Part shown: piece after piece, positions 31,867-42,581 of the stretch
How the letters are laid out: each line of letters starts with the position of its first letter
Position numbering within the stretch: the first letter of the stretch is position 1
From: JB111 sp049856295
Lineage (GTDB): Bacteria; Actinomycetota; Actinomycetes; Actinomycetales; Actinomycetaceae
Length of the DNA stretch: 64,000 bases
Direction of reading: 5' to 3'
Assembly: GCF_049856295.1 (NCBI RefSeq)
Contig: NZ_JBNDMZ010000001.1
Span: 124,001-188,000, forward strand
Notes under the pieces: generated by a model
What the model was told of the DNA's origin: nothing
The model's database searches: none
Seen by the model: only the letters and a program-made list of their open reading frames with translations
Program-made: the position numbers and the translations under genes

Positions 31867-32340
31867 GTGACCACCCCATCGAGCAGCACACCGTCCGACC
31901 GGGTCCGCGCCGCGGCCTCGGGCGCCGTCGAGCAGGCGGGTCTCGTCGTCGAGGACGTCGAGGTCGCCGGCACCGGCACCCGGAAGGTCGTCCGACTCAC
32001 CGTCGACCTCCCCGACGGGCCCGGGGGAGTGACCTCCGACCAGATCGGTGACGTCTCCCGCGCCGTGTCGGCCGCCATGGACGAGCACGACGCCGTCGAC
32101 GGCACCTACACCCTCGAGGTCTCCACGCCCGGGACCGACCGCCCCCTGACCGAGCCGCGGCACTTCCGCCGCGCCGTCGGGCGGCTGCTCGACCTCACGA
32201 CCGCCGACGGGCGCCGCACCGCGCGCCTCACCGGCGTCGAGGGCGACACCCTGCAGCTCACCGACGAGCAGGGGACTCACGAGGTCCCGCTCGCCGACGT
32301 CACCCGCGCCCGCGTCGAGGTCGAGCTCACGCGGCCCTGA
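31867..32340 (+). CDS. rimP: Ribosome maturation factor RimP
   Basis: RimP assists assembly of the 30S central pseudoknot region. The 157-residue protein shows LVVEDVEVAGTGTRKVVRLTVD, GVTSDQIGDVSRAVSAAMDEHD, YTLEVSTPGTDRPLTEPRHFRRAVGR (given here in family order) and the SH3-like C-terminus ITGVEG-type segment LTGVEGDTLQLTDEQG. GTG at 31867 follows GAGGAGGA. It is the first gene of the operon with nusA, ylxR and infB. Confidence 0.95.
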   Translation: MTTPSSSTPSDRVRAAASGAVEQAGLVVEDVEVAGTGTRKVVRLTVDLPDGPGGVTSDQIGDVSRAVSAAMDEHDAVDGTYTLEVSTPGTDRPLTEPRHFRRAVGRLLDLTTADGRRTARLTGVEGDTLQLTDEQGTHEVPLADVTRARVEVELTRP

Positions 32341-32391
32341 CCGCGAGCCGACCCCGCCCGCGAGCCGACCTGCCCGAAGGAAGAGGACACC

Positions 32392-33504
32392 ATGGACATC
32401 GACATGCAGGCCCTGCGCATGGTCGAGGCCGACCGGGGCATCCCGCTCGACACCCTCGTCGCCGCGATCGAGGAGGCGCTGCTCGGTGCCTACGAGCGCA
32501 CGCCCGGCGCGGTGAGCCCGGCCCGGATCGACCTCGACCGCCGCACGGGCACCGTCACGGTGCTCGCGACCGAGACGGACGAGGAGGGCAACGCGATGGG
32601 CGAGTTCGACGACACGCCGTCGGGCTTCGGCCGCATCGCCACCGCCACCGCTCGCTCGGTCATCGTCCAGCGCCTGCGGGACGCGGAGGACGACCAGGTG
32701 ATGGGGTCCTACCGGGACAAGGCGGGCGGCCTGCTCTCGGGCATCGTCCAGCAGGGCCGCGACCCGCGGAAGGTGCTCGTCCAGCTGCCCGACAAGGTCG
32801 AGGCCGAGCTGCCGCAGCACGAGCAGGTGCCGACGGAGTCCTACAAGCACAACGACCGCCTGCGCGCCTACGTCGTCGACGTCTCGCGCGGGGCGCGTGG
32901 CCCGCAGATCACGCTCTCGCGCACGCACCCCGAGCTCGTGCGTCAGCTCTTCGCGCTCGAGGTCCCCGAGGTCGCGGACGGGTCGGTCGTCATCGAGTCG
33001 ATCGCGCGCGAGGCCGGGCACCGCACGAAGCTCGCCGTCCGCTCCACCGTGCCCGGGCTCAACGCCAAGGGAGCCTGCATCGGCCCGATGGGCGCGCGCG
33101 TGCGGGCCGTGATGAGCGAGCTGCACGGCGAGAAGATCGACATCGTCGACTACTCCGAGGACCCGGCCACGTTCGTCGGGTTCGCGCTCTCGCCGGCCAA
33201 GGTCGCGAGCGTGACGGTGGTCGATCCGGACGCGCGCGCCGCCCGCGTCGTGGTGCCGGACTACCAGCTCTCCCTCGCGATCGGCAAGGAGGGCCAGAAC
33301 GCCCGCCTCGCCGCGCGCCTGACGGGCTGGCGCATCGACATCCGCTCCGACGCCGCCCCCGCCGAGCCCACGACCAGCGCCGGCGAGCCGAGCGCAACGG
33401 ACCCCGCCACCGGCCCCGCCGGCGCGTCCTCTGCCGCCGCTCCTACCAGCCCGGACGCCGGCGGCACGTCCGCCGTGCCGGACGACGGCACGCAGGCCGG
33501 GTGA
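32392..33504 (+). CDS. nusA: Transcription elongation/termination factor NusA
   Basis: NusA binds RNA polymerase and nascent RNA to modulate pausing and termination. Residues 1-130 form the N-terminal domain (MVEADRGIPLDTLVAAIEEAL), followed by S1 (SGIVQQGRDPRKVLVQLPDK), KH1 (GHRTKLAVRSTVPGLNAKGA; CIGPMGARVRAV) and KH2 (LSLAIGKEGQNARLAARLTG). A Pro/Ala/Ser-rich tail closes the 370 residues. There are no acidic C-terminal repeats, as in other actinobacteria. ATG at 32392 follows GAAGGAAGAGG. Confidence 0.96.
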   Translation: MDIDMQALRMVEADRGIPLDTLVAAIEEALLGAYERTPGAVSPARIDLDRRTGTVTVLATETDEEGNAMGEFDDTPSGFGRIATATARSVIVQRLRDAEDDQVMGSYRDKAGGLLSGIVQQGRDPRKVLVQLPDKVEAELPQHEQVPTESYKHNDRLRAYVVDVSRGARGPQITLSRTHPELVRQLFALEVPEVADGSVVIESIAREAGHRTKLAVRSTVPGLNAKGACIGPMGARVRAVMSELHGEKIDIVDYSEDPATFVGFALSPAKVASVTVVDPDARAARVVVPDYQLSLAIGKEGQNARLAARLTGWRIDIRSDAAPAEPTTSAGEPSATDPATGPAGASSAAAPTSPDAGGTSAVPDDGTQAG

Positions 33505-33932
33505 GGGGCGCCACGAGGTTCGCCCCGGAGCCGAGCGGCGGAAAGGGTACGATGGTCGACGGCGTCGGCACCCCTGCCCCCGACGGGGCCGGACCGAACG
33601 GCCCGATGCGCACCTGCATCGGCTGCCGGGCCGTCGCCGGCCGGTCGCACCTCGTGCGGATCGTGCTCGCCCCTCCCGCCCGTGCGGTGGTGGACGAGTC
33701 GGCATCCGCACCCGGCAGGGGGGCGTGGCTCCATCCGGAGCCTGCCTGCCTGGACCAGGCGGTTCGCCGCCGTGCGTTCGCGCGGGCCCTGCGTGCAGCG
33801 GGGCCGGTGGACACCGGTGACGTGACGCGCTGGTTCGCGGCCGCGACGATCGACGACACACCGTCGTCGAGGTCAGATCGAGATGAAAGCGGGTTGGAAG
33901 CCGATGGGCACCCGATGAGTACCCAGCGATGA
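33501..33932 (+). CDS. YlxR (DUF448) RNA-binding-like protein
   Basis: The core GPMRTCIGCRAVAGRSHLVRIV (about residues 35-56), GRGAWLHPEPACLDQAVRRRAFARAL and DTGDVTRWF define the YlxR family, encoded between nusA and infB. It is thought to bind RNA or act in transcription control. GTG at 33501 overlaps the nusA stop (GTGA); ATG at 33552 and ATG at 33606 are shorter alternatives. The last 30 residues are unconserved-looking and end MSTQR, overlapping another tiny reading frame (33883-33918). Confidence 0.87.
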   Translation: MRGATRFAPEPSGGKGTMVDGVGTPAPDGAGPNGPMRTCIGCRAVAGRSHLVRIVLAPPARAVVDESASAPGRGAWLHPEPACLDQAVRRRAFARALRAAGPVDTGDVTRWFAAATIDDTPSSRSDRDESGLEADGHPMSTQR

Positions 33933-33989
33933 GCTGCCAGCAATAACCACGGTCCGCCCTGTCCCGGGACGGTCCGAGACAGGAGAGAT

Positions 33990-37007
<3,018 letters not shown>

Positions 37008-37032
37008 TCGTGTCCGACGATCCTTCCGCCGC

Positions 37033-37212
37033 GGGGGGGGGGGGGGGGGGAAAGGGGGGGGGGGGGGGGAAAGGGTGGGAGAAAAAAAACAAGAAAAAGG
37101 AANNNNNNNNNNCGTCGTAGACGCTCTTTACGGGGGGGGGCCAGCCCAGGAGGTGGTGTTTTGGTCCCCCACCCCGCGGTAGCAGCACAACCATCGACCC
37201 GTGGAGGTCCCC
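37033..37212. other. Scaffold gap and low-quality sequence between infB and rbfA
   Basis: Eighteen G (37033-37050), AAA, sixteen G, AAA, then an A/G-only run to 37102, ten N (37103-37112), and G-tracts again at 37132-37140. Such A/G homopolymer text is unlike the genome around it and looks like read-end error at a gap. Normal sequence resumes around 37190-37212 (GGAGGT before rbfA). The real infB-rbfA spacer, including any terminator, is not represented. The N run probably is a placeholder length. Confidence 0.9.
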
Positions 37213-37962
37213 ATGGCCGACTCCGGCCGCGCGCGCCGGCTCGCCGAGCGCATCCAGCAGATCGTCGCCCGCATGCTCGACACGCGGATCAAGGACCCGC
37301 GCCTCGGGTTCGTCACGGTCACCGACGTCCGGGTGACGGGTGACCTCCAGCACGCCACCGTCTTCTACACCGTCTACGGCTCCGACGAGGACCGGGCCGG
37401 CACCGCGGCGGCGCTGCGGTCCGCGACGGGCATCATCCGCTCCGAGGTCGGCAAGCAGACGGGCGTGCGCCTCACGCCCACGCTCGAGTTCGTCCTCGAC
37501 GCCCTGCCGGCCACCGCCCAGGATCTCGCCGACCGCCTGGCCGAGGTCAAGCTGCGCGACGAGCAGATCGCCGCTGCAGCCGCCGGCGCCACGTACGCCG
37601 GGGAAGCCGACCCGTACAAGGCGTCCCGCGAGGAGTCCGACGACGACGAGCTCGACGACGAGGCGATCGGTGACGGGCGGGACGACGTCTCGGCCGGTGT
37701 TGGCGAGGACGACAACGCGCACGACGACGACACCCCCGCCGCTCCTGCGCGCTCGGGCGAGGACCTCGAGGTCGTCGGTGAGATCGACGGCGACGAGGAC
37801 GTCTACCGGAGCCCGGACGTCGACGGCCCTGCCGCGCACCCCTTCGACGCCGCGGCGGAGTCCGCGCCCGGCGACGGTGCCGGCTCGACCGACGGTGCCG
37901 GCTCTCCCGACGCCACGGACGCGCCCGGCAGCCCTGACGCGCCCGGCACCGGCCGCGACTGA
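37213..37962 (+). CDS. rbfA: Ribosome-binding factor A
   Basis: RbfA is a KH-type 16S maturation factor needed for late 30S assembly and cold growth. Residues 1-125 hold the domain: RARRLAERIQQIVARMLDTR, IKDPRLGFVTVTDVRVTGDL, ATVFYTVYGSD and GVRLTPTLEFVLDALP. A 120-residue acidic Asp/Glu/Pro/Gly-rich tail follows, double the usual size (about 130). ATG at 37213 has GGAGGT seven bases upstream. The 5' context lies beside the assembly gap, so upstream control cannot be judged. Confidence 0.93.
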   Translation: MADSGRARRLAERIQQIVARMLDTRIKDPRLGFVTVTDVRVTGDLQHATVFYTVYGSDEDRAGTAAALRSATGIIRSEVGKQTGVRLTPTLEFVLDALPATAQDLADRLAEVKLRDEQIAAAAAGATYAGEADPYKASREESDDDELDDEAIGDGRDDVSAGVGEDDNAHDDDTPAAPARSGEDLEVVGEIDGDEDVYRSPDVDGPAAHPFDAAAESAPGDGAGSTDGAGSPDATDAPGSPDAPGTGRD

Positions 37963-37969
37963 GGGCCGC

Positions 37970-39166
37970 GTGCAGTTCCCGCGCGGGAGCGCGACGGCCG
38001 CGGACGGCGTCCTGCTCGTCGACAAGCCCCAGGGGCTGACGAGCCACGACGTCGTCGCCCGGGTGAGGCGCATGGCCGCCACCCGCAAGGTGGGGCACGC
38101 CGGGACCCTCGACCCGATGGCGACGGGCCTGCTCGTCCTCGGCGTCGGCCGCGCCACGCGGCTGCTCACCTATGTGGTCGGGGCGGACAAGACGTACGAG
38201 GCGACGATCCGCCTCGGCGTCGCGACGACCACCGACGACGCCGAGGGAGAGGCGACGGCCTCTCCGGGGGCCAGTGCCGACGTCGTGGGGGAAGGGCTGC
38301 CCGCCGCTCTTGCGAAGCTGACCGGGGTGATCGCCCAGGTCCCGTCGGCGGTCTCGGCGATCAAGGTCGACGGGAAGCGCGCCTACGCGCGGGTCCGCGA
38401 CGGGGAGGACGTCGAGCTCGAGGCGCGCGAGGTGACCGTCCACGAGCTGGACGTCGTGCGCAAGGTGCGCTCCGGCGTCGTGCCCCCGGGTGAACCTGGC
38501 GAGGGGACCGCGGTCGTCGACGTCGACGTGCGTGTCCGGTGCTCCTCGGGCACCTACGTGCGGGCGGTCGCGCGCGACCTCGGGGCGGCGCTCGGCACCG
38601 GCGGGCACCTGACGGCGCTGCGGCGCACGGCGGTCGGGCCCTTCGACGTCGGCGAGGGGCGCACGCTCGAGGAGATGGCAGAGTCGCTCGGCGAGGCGCG
38701 GGCGGCCGAGTCCGGGGTCGTCGCCGGTGAGGTGACTGGTGACGGCGGTGGTGGTGGTGCCGAAGCCGGGACTGTCGGGGTCGGGGCTGATGGTGTCGGC
38801 GCCGGAGGGACGGCACGGTCCGCAACGACGGGTGACGGCGTCCTCGAGACGCTGCCGGCCGGGCTCCTCGCCCGCCGTCTCTTCCCTGTCCGTGATCTCA
38901 CCGACGCCGAGACCACGGCCGTGCGGTACGGGCAGCGCATCGAGGCGAGCGGTCTCACGGACGACGGCGCGGCTGGTGCGTCGGATGGCGAGTCGAGCGG
39001 GGCGTCGTCCGGTGCGTTGTCCCGCGTTGCCGCTGCGGACACGGACGCGGGTGGGTCGGGTGGTTCCGGCGTCGTCGCCGCCTTCGCGCCCGCCGGGCAC
39101 CTCGTGGCCCTCCTCTCCGACGAGCGACGGAAGGCCCGTCCGGTCCTCGTGCTGGATCCGGCCTGA
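37970..39166 (+). CDS. truB: tRNA pseudouridine-55 synthase TruB
   Basis: TruB makes pseudouridine 55 in the T-loop of tRNAs. Motifs: GVLLVDKPQGLTSHDVVARV, then GHAGTLDPMATGLLVLGVG with catalytic Asp48, YEATIRLGVATTTDDAEGE, PSAVSAIKVDGKRAYARVR and SSGTYVRAVARDLG. Two Gly/Ala/Ser-rich inserts, about residues 247-290 and 325-365, raise the length to 398 (usual 290-310); the C-terminal domain resumes after each. GTG at 37970 lies seven bases after the rbfA stop. Confidence 0.94.
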   Translation: MQFPRGSATAADGVLLVDKPQGLTSHDVVARVRRMAATRKVGHAGTLDPMATGLLVLGVGRATRLLTYVVGADKTYEATIRLGVATTTDDAEGEATASPGASADVVGEGLPAALAKLTGVIAQVPSAVSAIKVDGKRAYARVRDGEDVELEAREVTVHELDVVRKVRSGVVPPGEPGEGTAVVDVDVRVRCSSGTYVRAVARDLGAALGTGGHLTALRRTAVGPFDVGEGRTLEEMAESLGEARAAESGVVAGEVTGDGGGGGAEAGTVGVGADGVGAGGTARSATTGDGVLETLPAGLLARRLFPVRDLTDAETTAVRYGQRIEASGLTDDGAAGASDGESSGASSGALSRVAAADTDAGGSGGSGVVAAFAPAGHLVALLSDERRKARPVLVLDPA

Positions 39167-39492
39167 TAGAGGTATCGAGCGGCCTCGCCGTGCGGTGAGT
39201 GCGCGGGGATTCGTCGCTTGCCCGACGGGGCCTGAGCGTGACTCCGCGCGAGCTGCTCATACGGCACGCACGAGGGATGCCGGCCGATTCTCGACCGGGA
39301 CCGAGCGACCGGCTGATGCACGCGAGTCCACATGTTTGCCCAGGTCACGGCCATCCACAGATGTGCCTCGAGCCCTTGCCGTTGTCGGTGGTACCCCGTA
39401 ACGTGGCCGTTGATCGAACACAAGTTCGAGCGATGGGTGACTGGCCGCGATCATCGCGGTGGGTCCACGATCATGTGGGGGAGGTGTCGACG
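39167..39492 (+). promoter_or_regulatory. Promoter and leader region of the HNH gene
   Basis: This 326-base region lacks a convincing gene, although the HNH frame stays open through it. TTGCCG (39376-39381) and TAACGT (39399-39404) are spaced 17 bases, a good sigma-70-type promoter. It would give a leader of about 80 nt ending in GGGGGAGG before the ATG at 39493. Confidence 0.5.
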
Positions 39493-41124
39493 ATGACGTT
39501 GGATGAGGCGGACGTGCGCGGTGTGGGCGCCTTCCCGAGCGACCCGCTGGAGGACCTCCACGTCGCGATCCAGGACGAGCCTCTGGTCGAGCAGCTGAGC
39601 AAGTCCCGGGTGGAGCACCTCGACGCGCCCCCGGTCGACCCCCTGGTTGATCACCTGGATACGCCCTCGGTCGACCCTCTGGTTGATCACCTGGTCGAGG
39701 CTGAGAACGAGCCCCAGGACGTGGCAACCGTCCTCACTCCCACGATCGATGCCGCTGACGTGCGGGCGCTCCTGCCTGCACTCACGCGCATGACGCGTGC
39801 CTCCGAGCAGGAGGCGATCGACCACATCCAGCTCTTCGAGCGGCTCAAGGCGGTGGCGTCGGCGGGGCAGGCGATGGCGGCATCGGACCTTGCGCGGATG
39901 CGGGCCGAGGCCGAGGAGGAGAGGGGGGTGCCCTTCGAGGATCGCGGCAGGGGCCTGGCGGCCGAGGTGGCGCTGGCCCGTAAGGAGCCGGCGCGGCGTG
40001 GTTCCCAGCACCTCGGGCTCGCGAAGACGCTTGTCGACGAGCTGCCGTGCACCCTCGAGCTCATGCGTCAGGGTCTCGTCTCCGAGTGGCGCGCGACGAT
40101 CCTCGCCCGCGAGACGGTGGGCCTGTCCGTCGAGGATCGGCAGCGGGTCGACCTGGCACTCGCGGACGACCTTCCGAACTGGGGCGACAAGCAGATCCGG
40201 GACCATGCGCGGAAGAAGACGCAGGAGCTCGACGACGAGGCCGCCCTGCTCCGGCACCGCCGTGAGCGGACCAGCCGCCGCGTCAGCGTGCGGCCCGCCA
40301 ACGGCTCGATGGCCTACCTGTCGGCCTACCTCCCCATGACCGAGGCCGTGCGGGTCTACGCCTCGCTCACCGAGCAGGCGGCGTCGATCGTCACCGCCGG
40401 TGAGTCCGGCGAGCGGACCGCGAACCAGGTGGCGGCGGACCTCCTCGTCGAGCACGTCACCGGTGCGTCCGCGAGCGAGCCGCGGGACATCGATCTCACG
40501 GTCGTCTTGACGGACAAGACCCTGGCGGGCGCGGACGAGCCCGCGTGGCTGCCCGGTCAGGGTCCGCTGTCCGCGTCGGTGGCGCGGGACCAGGTGCGGG
40601 AGGCGAGGAACGTCTGGTTCCGGCGCCTGTGGACCGACCCGGAGACGGGCGGCGCCGTCCGCATGGAGTCGCGCAGGCGCACCTTCGACGGCCAGCTGCG
40701 CAAGTTCGTGCTCCTGCGGGACGACTCGTGCACCGAGCCGTTCTGCGACGCCCCCGCGGAGCACGTCGACCACGCCGACCCGCACGCCCAGGGCGGCAGG
40801 ACGCGCGCCGACAACGCCTCCGGCCTGTGCGCCACGCACAACTACGCCAAGCAGAACCCCGGGTGGCGACAGGCCATGGACGGTGAGCAGCTCGACGTCT
40901 GGACTCCCACCGGCCACCGGTACCGGGTCCCGAGATCGCCGTTCCCCTACCGGCTCAGACCGCTACCACCGCTGATGACCAAGGAACGCCACGAGCAGCT
41001 GAAGGACCGGGTGGCCGCGCGCGTCCGCCGCTTCGACGAGCTCTCGGAGGCGGCGCTCGAAGCCGAGCGTGCGGGAGTTGAACCGCCCTCCGACGGCGAA
41101 CCACAGGGCGAACTGGATCCCTAG
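39493..41124 (+). CDS. HNH endonuclease with DUF222 domain (13E12-repeat type)
   Basis: A 543-residue member of the DUF222-HNH family, abundant and often multicopy in actinobacteria. DUF222 spans about residues 85-340 (IDHIQLFERLKAVASAGQAM; LVDELPCTLELMRQGLVSEW). The C-terminal HNH zinc-finger nuclease is CTEPFCDAPAEHVDHADPHAQ, then GGRTRADNASGLCATHNYAK. The first 60 residues contain a duplicated unit (HLDAPPVDPLVDHL and HLDTPSVDPLVDHL). Role is not established; mobility is suspected for the family. ATG at 39493 with GGGGGAGG is preferred; ATG at 39433 or the open frame from 39199 would be longer. Confidence 0.86.
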   Translation: MTLDEADVRGVGAFPSDPLEDLHVAIQDEPLVEQLSKSRVEHLDAPPVDPLVDHLDTPSVDPLVDHLVEAENEPQDVATVLTPTIDAADVRALLPALTRMTRASEQEAIDHIQLFERLKAVASAGQAMAASDLARMRAEAEEERGVPFEDRGRGLAAEVALARKEPARRGSQHLGLAKTLVDELPCTLELMRQGLVSEWRATILARETVGLSVEDRQRVDLALADDLPNWGDKQIRDHARKKTQELDDEAALLRHRRERTSRRVSVRPANGSMAYLSAYLPMTEAVRVYASLTEQAASIVTAGESGERTANQVAADLLVEHVTGASASEPRDIDLTVVLTDKTLAGADEPAWLPGQGPLSASVARDQVREARNVWFRRLWTDPETGGAVRMESRRRTFDGQLRKFVLLRDDSCTEPFCDAPAEHVDHADPHAQGGRTRADNASGLCATHNYAKQNPGWRQAMDGEQLDVWTPTGHRYRVPRSPFPYRLRPLPPLMTKERHEQLKDRVAARVRRFDELSEAALEAERAGVEPPSDGEPQGELDP

Positions 41125-41186
41125 GTTGGCCGCGTGCGTGACGGAGTGCGACGACTCATCGCCCGACCCGGGTGGCGGGGGAGCGC

Positions 41187-42221
41187 CTACCCGTGCGTCC
41201 CGGTCGTGCTCGCCACGGCGACCCGCTCGGCGCTGACGAGGTCGAGGATCGCCTTCACGCCGGGCAGTGCGCGCCCGGGGCCGGTGGCGAGATAGCCGGG
41301 CCGGTGGATCTCCGGCGCGTCGGGATCGCCGTCGATGACGAGGTGGTCGACCGTGCCCCCGGCCGACCGCACGAGGTGGGCGCCGGCGGAGACGTCCCAC
41401 GGCGTCGTGCGCAGGCCGAACGTCGCGTCGAGGCGCCCGGCGGCGACGAGGGCGAGCTCCGCGGCGCCGGCCCCGAGCGAGCGCACCGCGCCGACCGTGG
41501 TGAGGAGCTGGGCGAGGTGCGTGAGCGTGGCCGGGTGGTCGAGGTCCCGCACGCCCGGGTACCCGGTGGACAGCACGGACTCGATGTCGGTCCGCTGGAC
41601 GGGGCCGGGCACGCGGGTGTGCTCGTCCGTCGTCGGGCTCCCGTCGAGGGGATGGGTGAGGACGTGGCAGCCGTCGTCGCCGGCGAAGACCTCGAGCCCC
41701 AGCTCGGGCATGCGCACGACGGCGGCCACCGTCTCGTCGCCCACCTGTGCCGCGATCGACGTGCAGTAGACGGGCACCCCGGCCGCGAAGTTCGACGTGC
41801 CGTCGATCGGGTCGACGACGAACGTCACGACGCCCGGCGGCGTCGGGTAGAGGGAAGGGGTGGGGGAGCTGTCGGTCGCGGAGCCGCCGTCGTGCGTCGT
41901 CGAGATGCCTGCCGGAACGTTGAGGCCCCCCTCCTCGCCCAGCACGCGAGCGTCCGGCACGTGCCGGCGCAGCACCTCGATGGCGATCTCCTCGCTGCGC
42001 CGGTCGTGGACGGTGACGATGTCGTGGGCGTCGCGCTTGAGCTCGCGCTCCGCCGCCGCGCCCGTGACGCCGACGAGGTAGTCGCAGATCCGGTCCGCCG
42101 CGTCACGGACGGCGGCGAGCAGATCCGCGGGTGACGGGGCGGACCCCGCGGCGTCGACGGGGGATTCCTGGGACTCGAGGGACTTTGGGGCGTCGGCGTG
42201 ACCGGGCGAGGTGGCGCGCAT
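41187..42221 (-). CDS. Inositol monophosphatase-family phosphatase
   Basis: A Mg-dependent phosphatase of 344 residues. Metal ligands are in GEEGG (about residue 98), VVDPIDGTSNFAAGVP (near 135) and TTPWDVSAGAHLVRSAGG (near 265). Actinobacterial homologues act on inositol phosphate, histidinol phosphate or PAP; the sequence does not decide. An insert of 20 residues with Ser/Thr/Pro lies just before the DPIDG motif, and the first 28 residues are an extension. ATG at 42221 has a -10 box six bases upstream. It converges on the HNH gene. Confidence 0.86.
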   Translation of the reverse strand: MRATSPGHADAPKSLESQESPVDAAGSAPSPADLLAAVRDAADRICDYLVGVTGAAAERELKRDAHDIVTVHDRRSEEIAIEVLRRHVPDARVLGEEGGLNVPAGISTTHDGGSATDSSPTPSLYPTPPGVVTFVVDPIDGTSNFAAGVPVYCTSIAAQVGDETVAAVVRMPELGLEVFAGDDGCHVLTHPLDGSPTTDEHTRVPGPVQRTDIESVLSTGYPGVRDLDHPATLTHLAQLLTTVGAVRSLGAGAAELALVAAGRLDATFGLRTTPWDVSAGAHLVRSAGGTVDHLVIDGDPDAPEIHRPGYLATGPGRALPGVKAILDLVSAERVAVASTTGTHG

Positions 42222-42227
42222 GGCCTC

Positions 42228-42233
42228 ACGCTA
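42228..42233 (-). promoter_or_regulatory. -10 box of the inositol monophosphatase-family gene (leaderless arrangement)
   Basis: TAGCGT on the minus strand ends six bases before the ATG at 42221. Confidence 0.55.
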
Positions 42234-42342
42234 GCGGCCGGCCCGGCGGGGCGCGCTGCGCTCCTGGGCACGCCGACTGCCGTCACGCTCACGCTCACAC
42301 CCACGTTCACGATCGCCGCTCGCACTCACACGTCGTCATTGG

Positions 42343-42425
42343 CCACTCGCCACTCGCCACTCGCTACTCGCACTCGCCGCTCGCCGCTCGCCACTCGCCG
42401 CTCGCCGCTCGCCACTCGCCGCTCG
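42343..42425. repeat. 7-bp tandem tract CC(A/G)CTCG
   Basis: About twelve units of CCACTCG or CCGCTCG stand head to tail, one of them shortened. The tract is part of the 360-base gene-free region 42222-42581 between the divergent phosphatase and dioxygenase genes. The remainder holds no recognisable promoter; an AAGGAG site (42570-42575) serves the dioxygenase. Confidence 0.9.
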
Positions 42426-42581
42426 ACATCGCTTCCAGGAAACGCCCAGACGACTCCCACGCAGCTATCGGCCACCTCCCAGAGATCTGGCAGCGCACCA
42501 CGGGATCCCTCCCAGAGTGGCCATGCACTCTCTGCCTCACACCGGGACCCACAACGGGCCCGCTGCGAGAAGGAGAACGCC

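Noticed and set aside
37033..37140. G-quadruplex or regulatory poly-G element
   Set aside because: The tracts adjoin a run of N and A/G-only text, which is best explained as assembly error.
39199..39492. N-terminal 98 codons of the HNH frame
   Set aside because: They contain the best promoter (39376-39404), lack similarity to DUF222, and a strong ribosome-binding site precedes the ATG at 39493.
39493..41124. Active homing endonuclease or intein
   Set aside because: The HNH motif is in a stand-alone DUF222 protein, not embedded in a host gene; mobility cannot be shown from one copy.
42343..42425. CRISPR array or attachment site
   Set aside because: It is a simple 7-bp tandem tract with no spacer and no integrase nearby.
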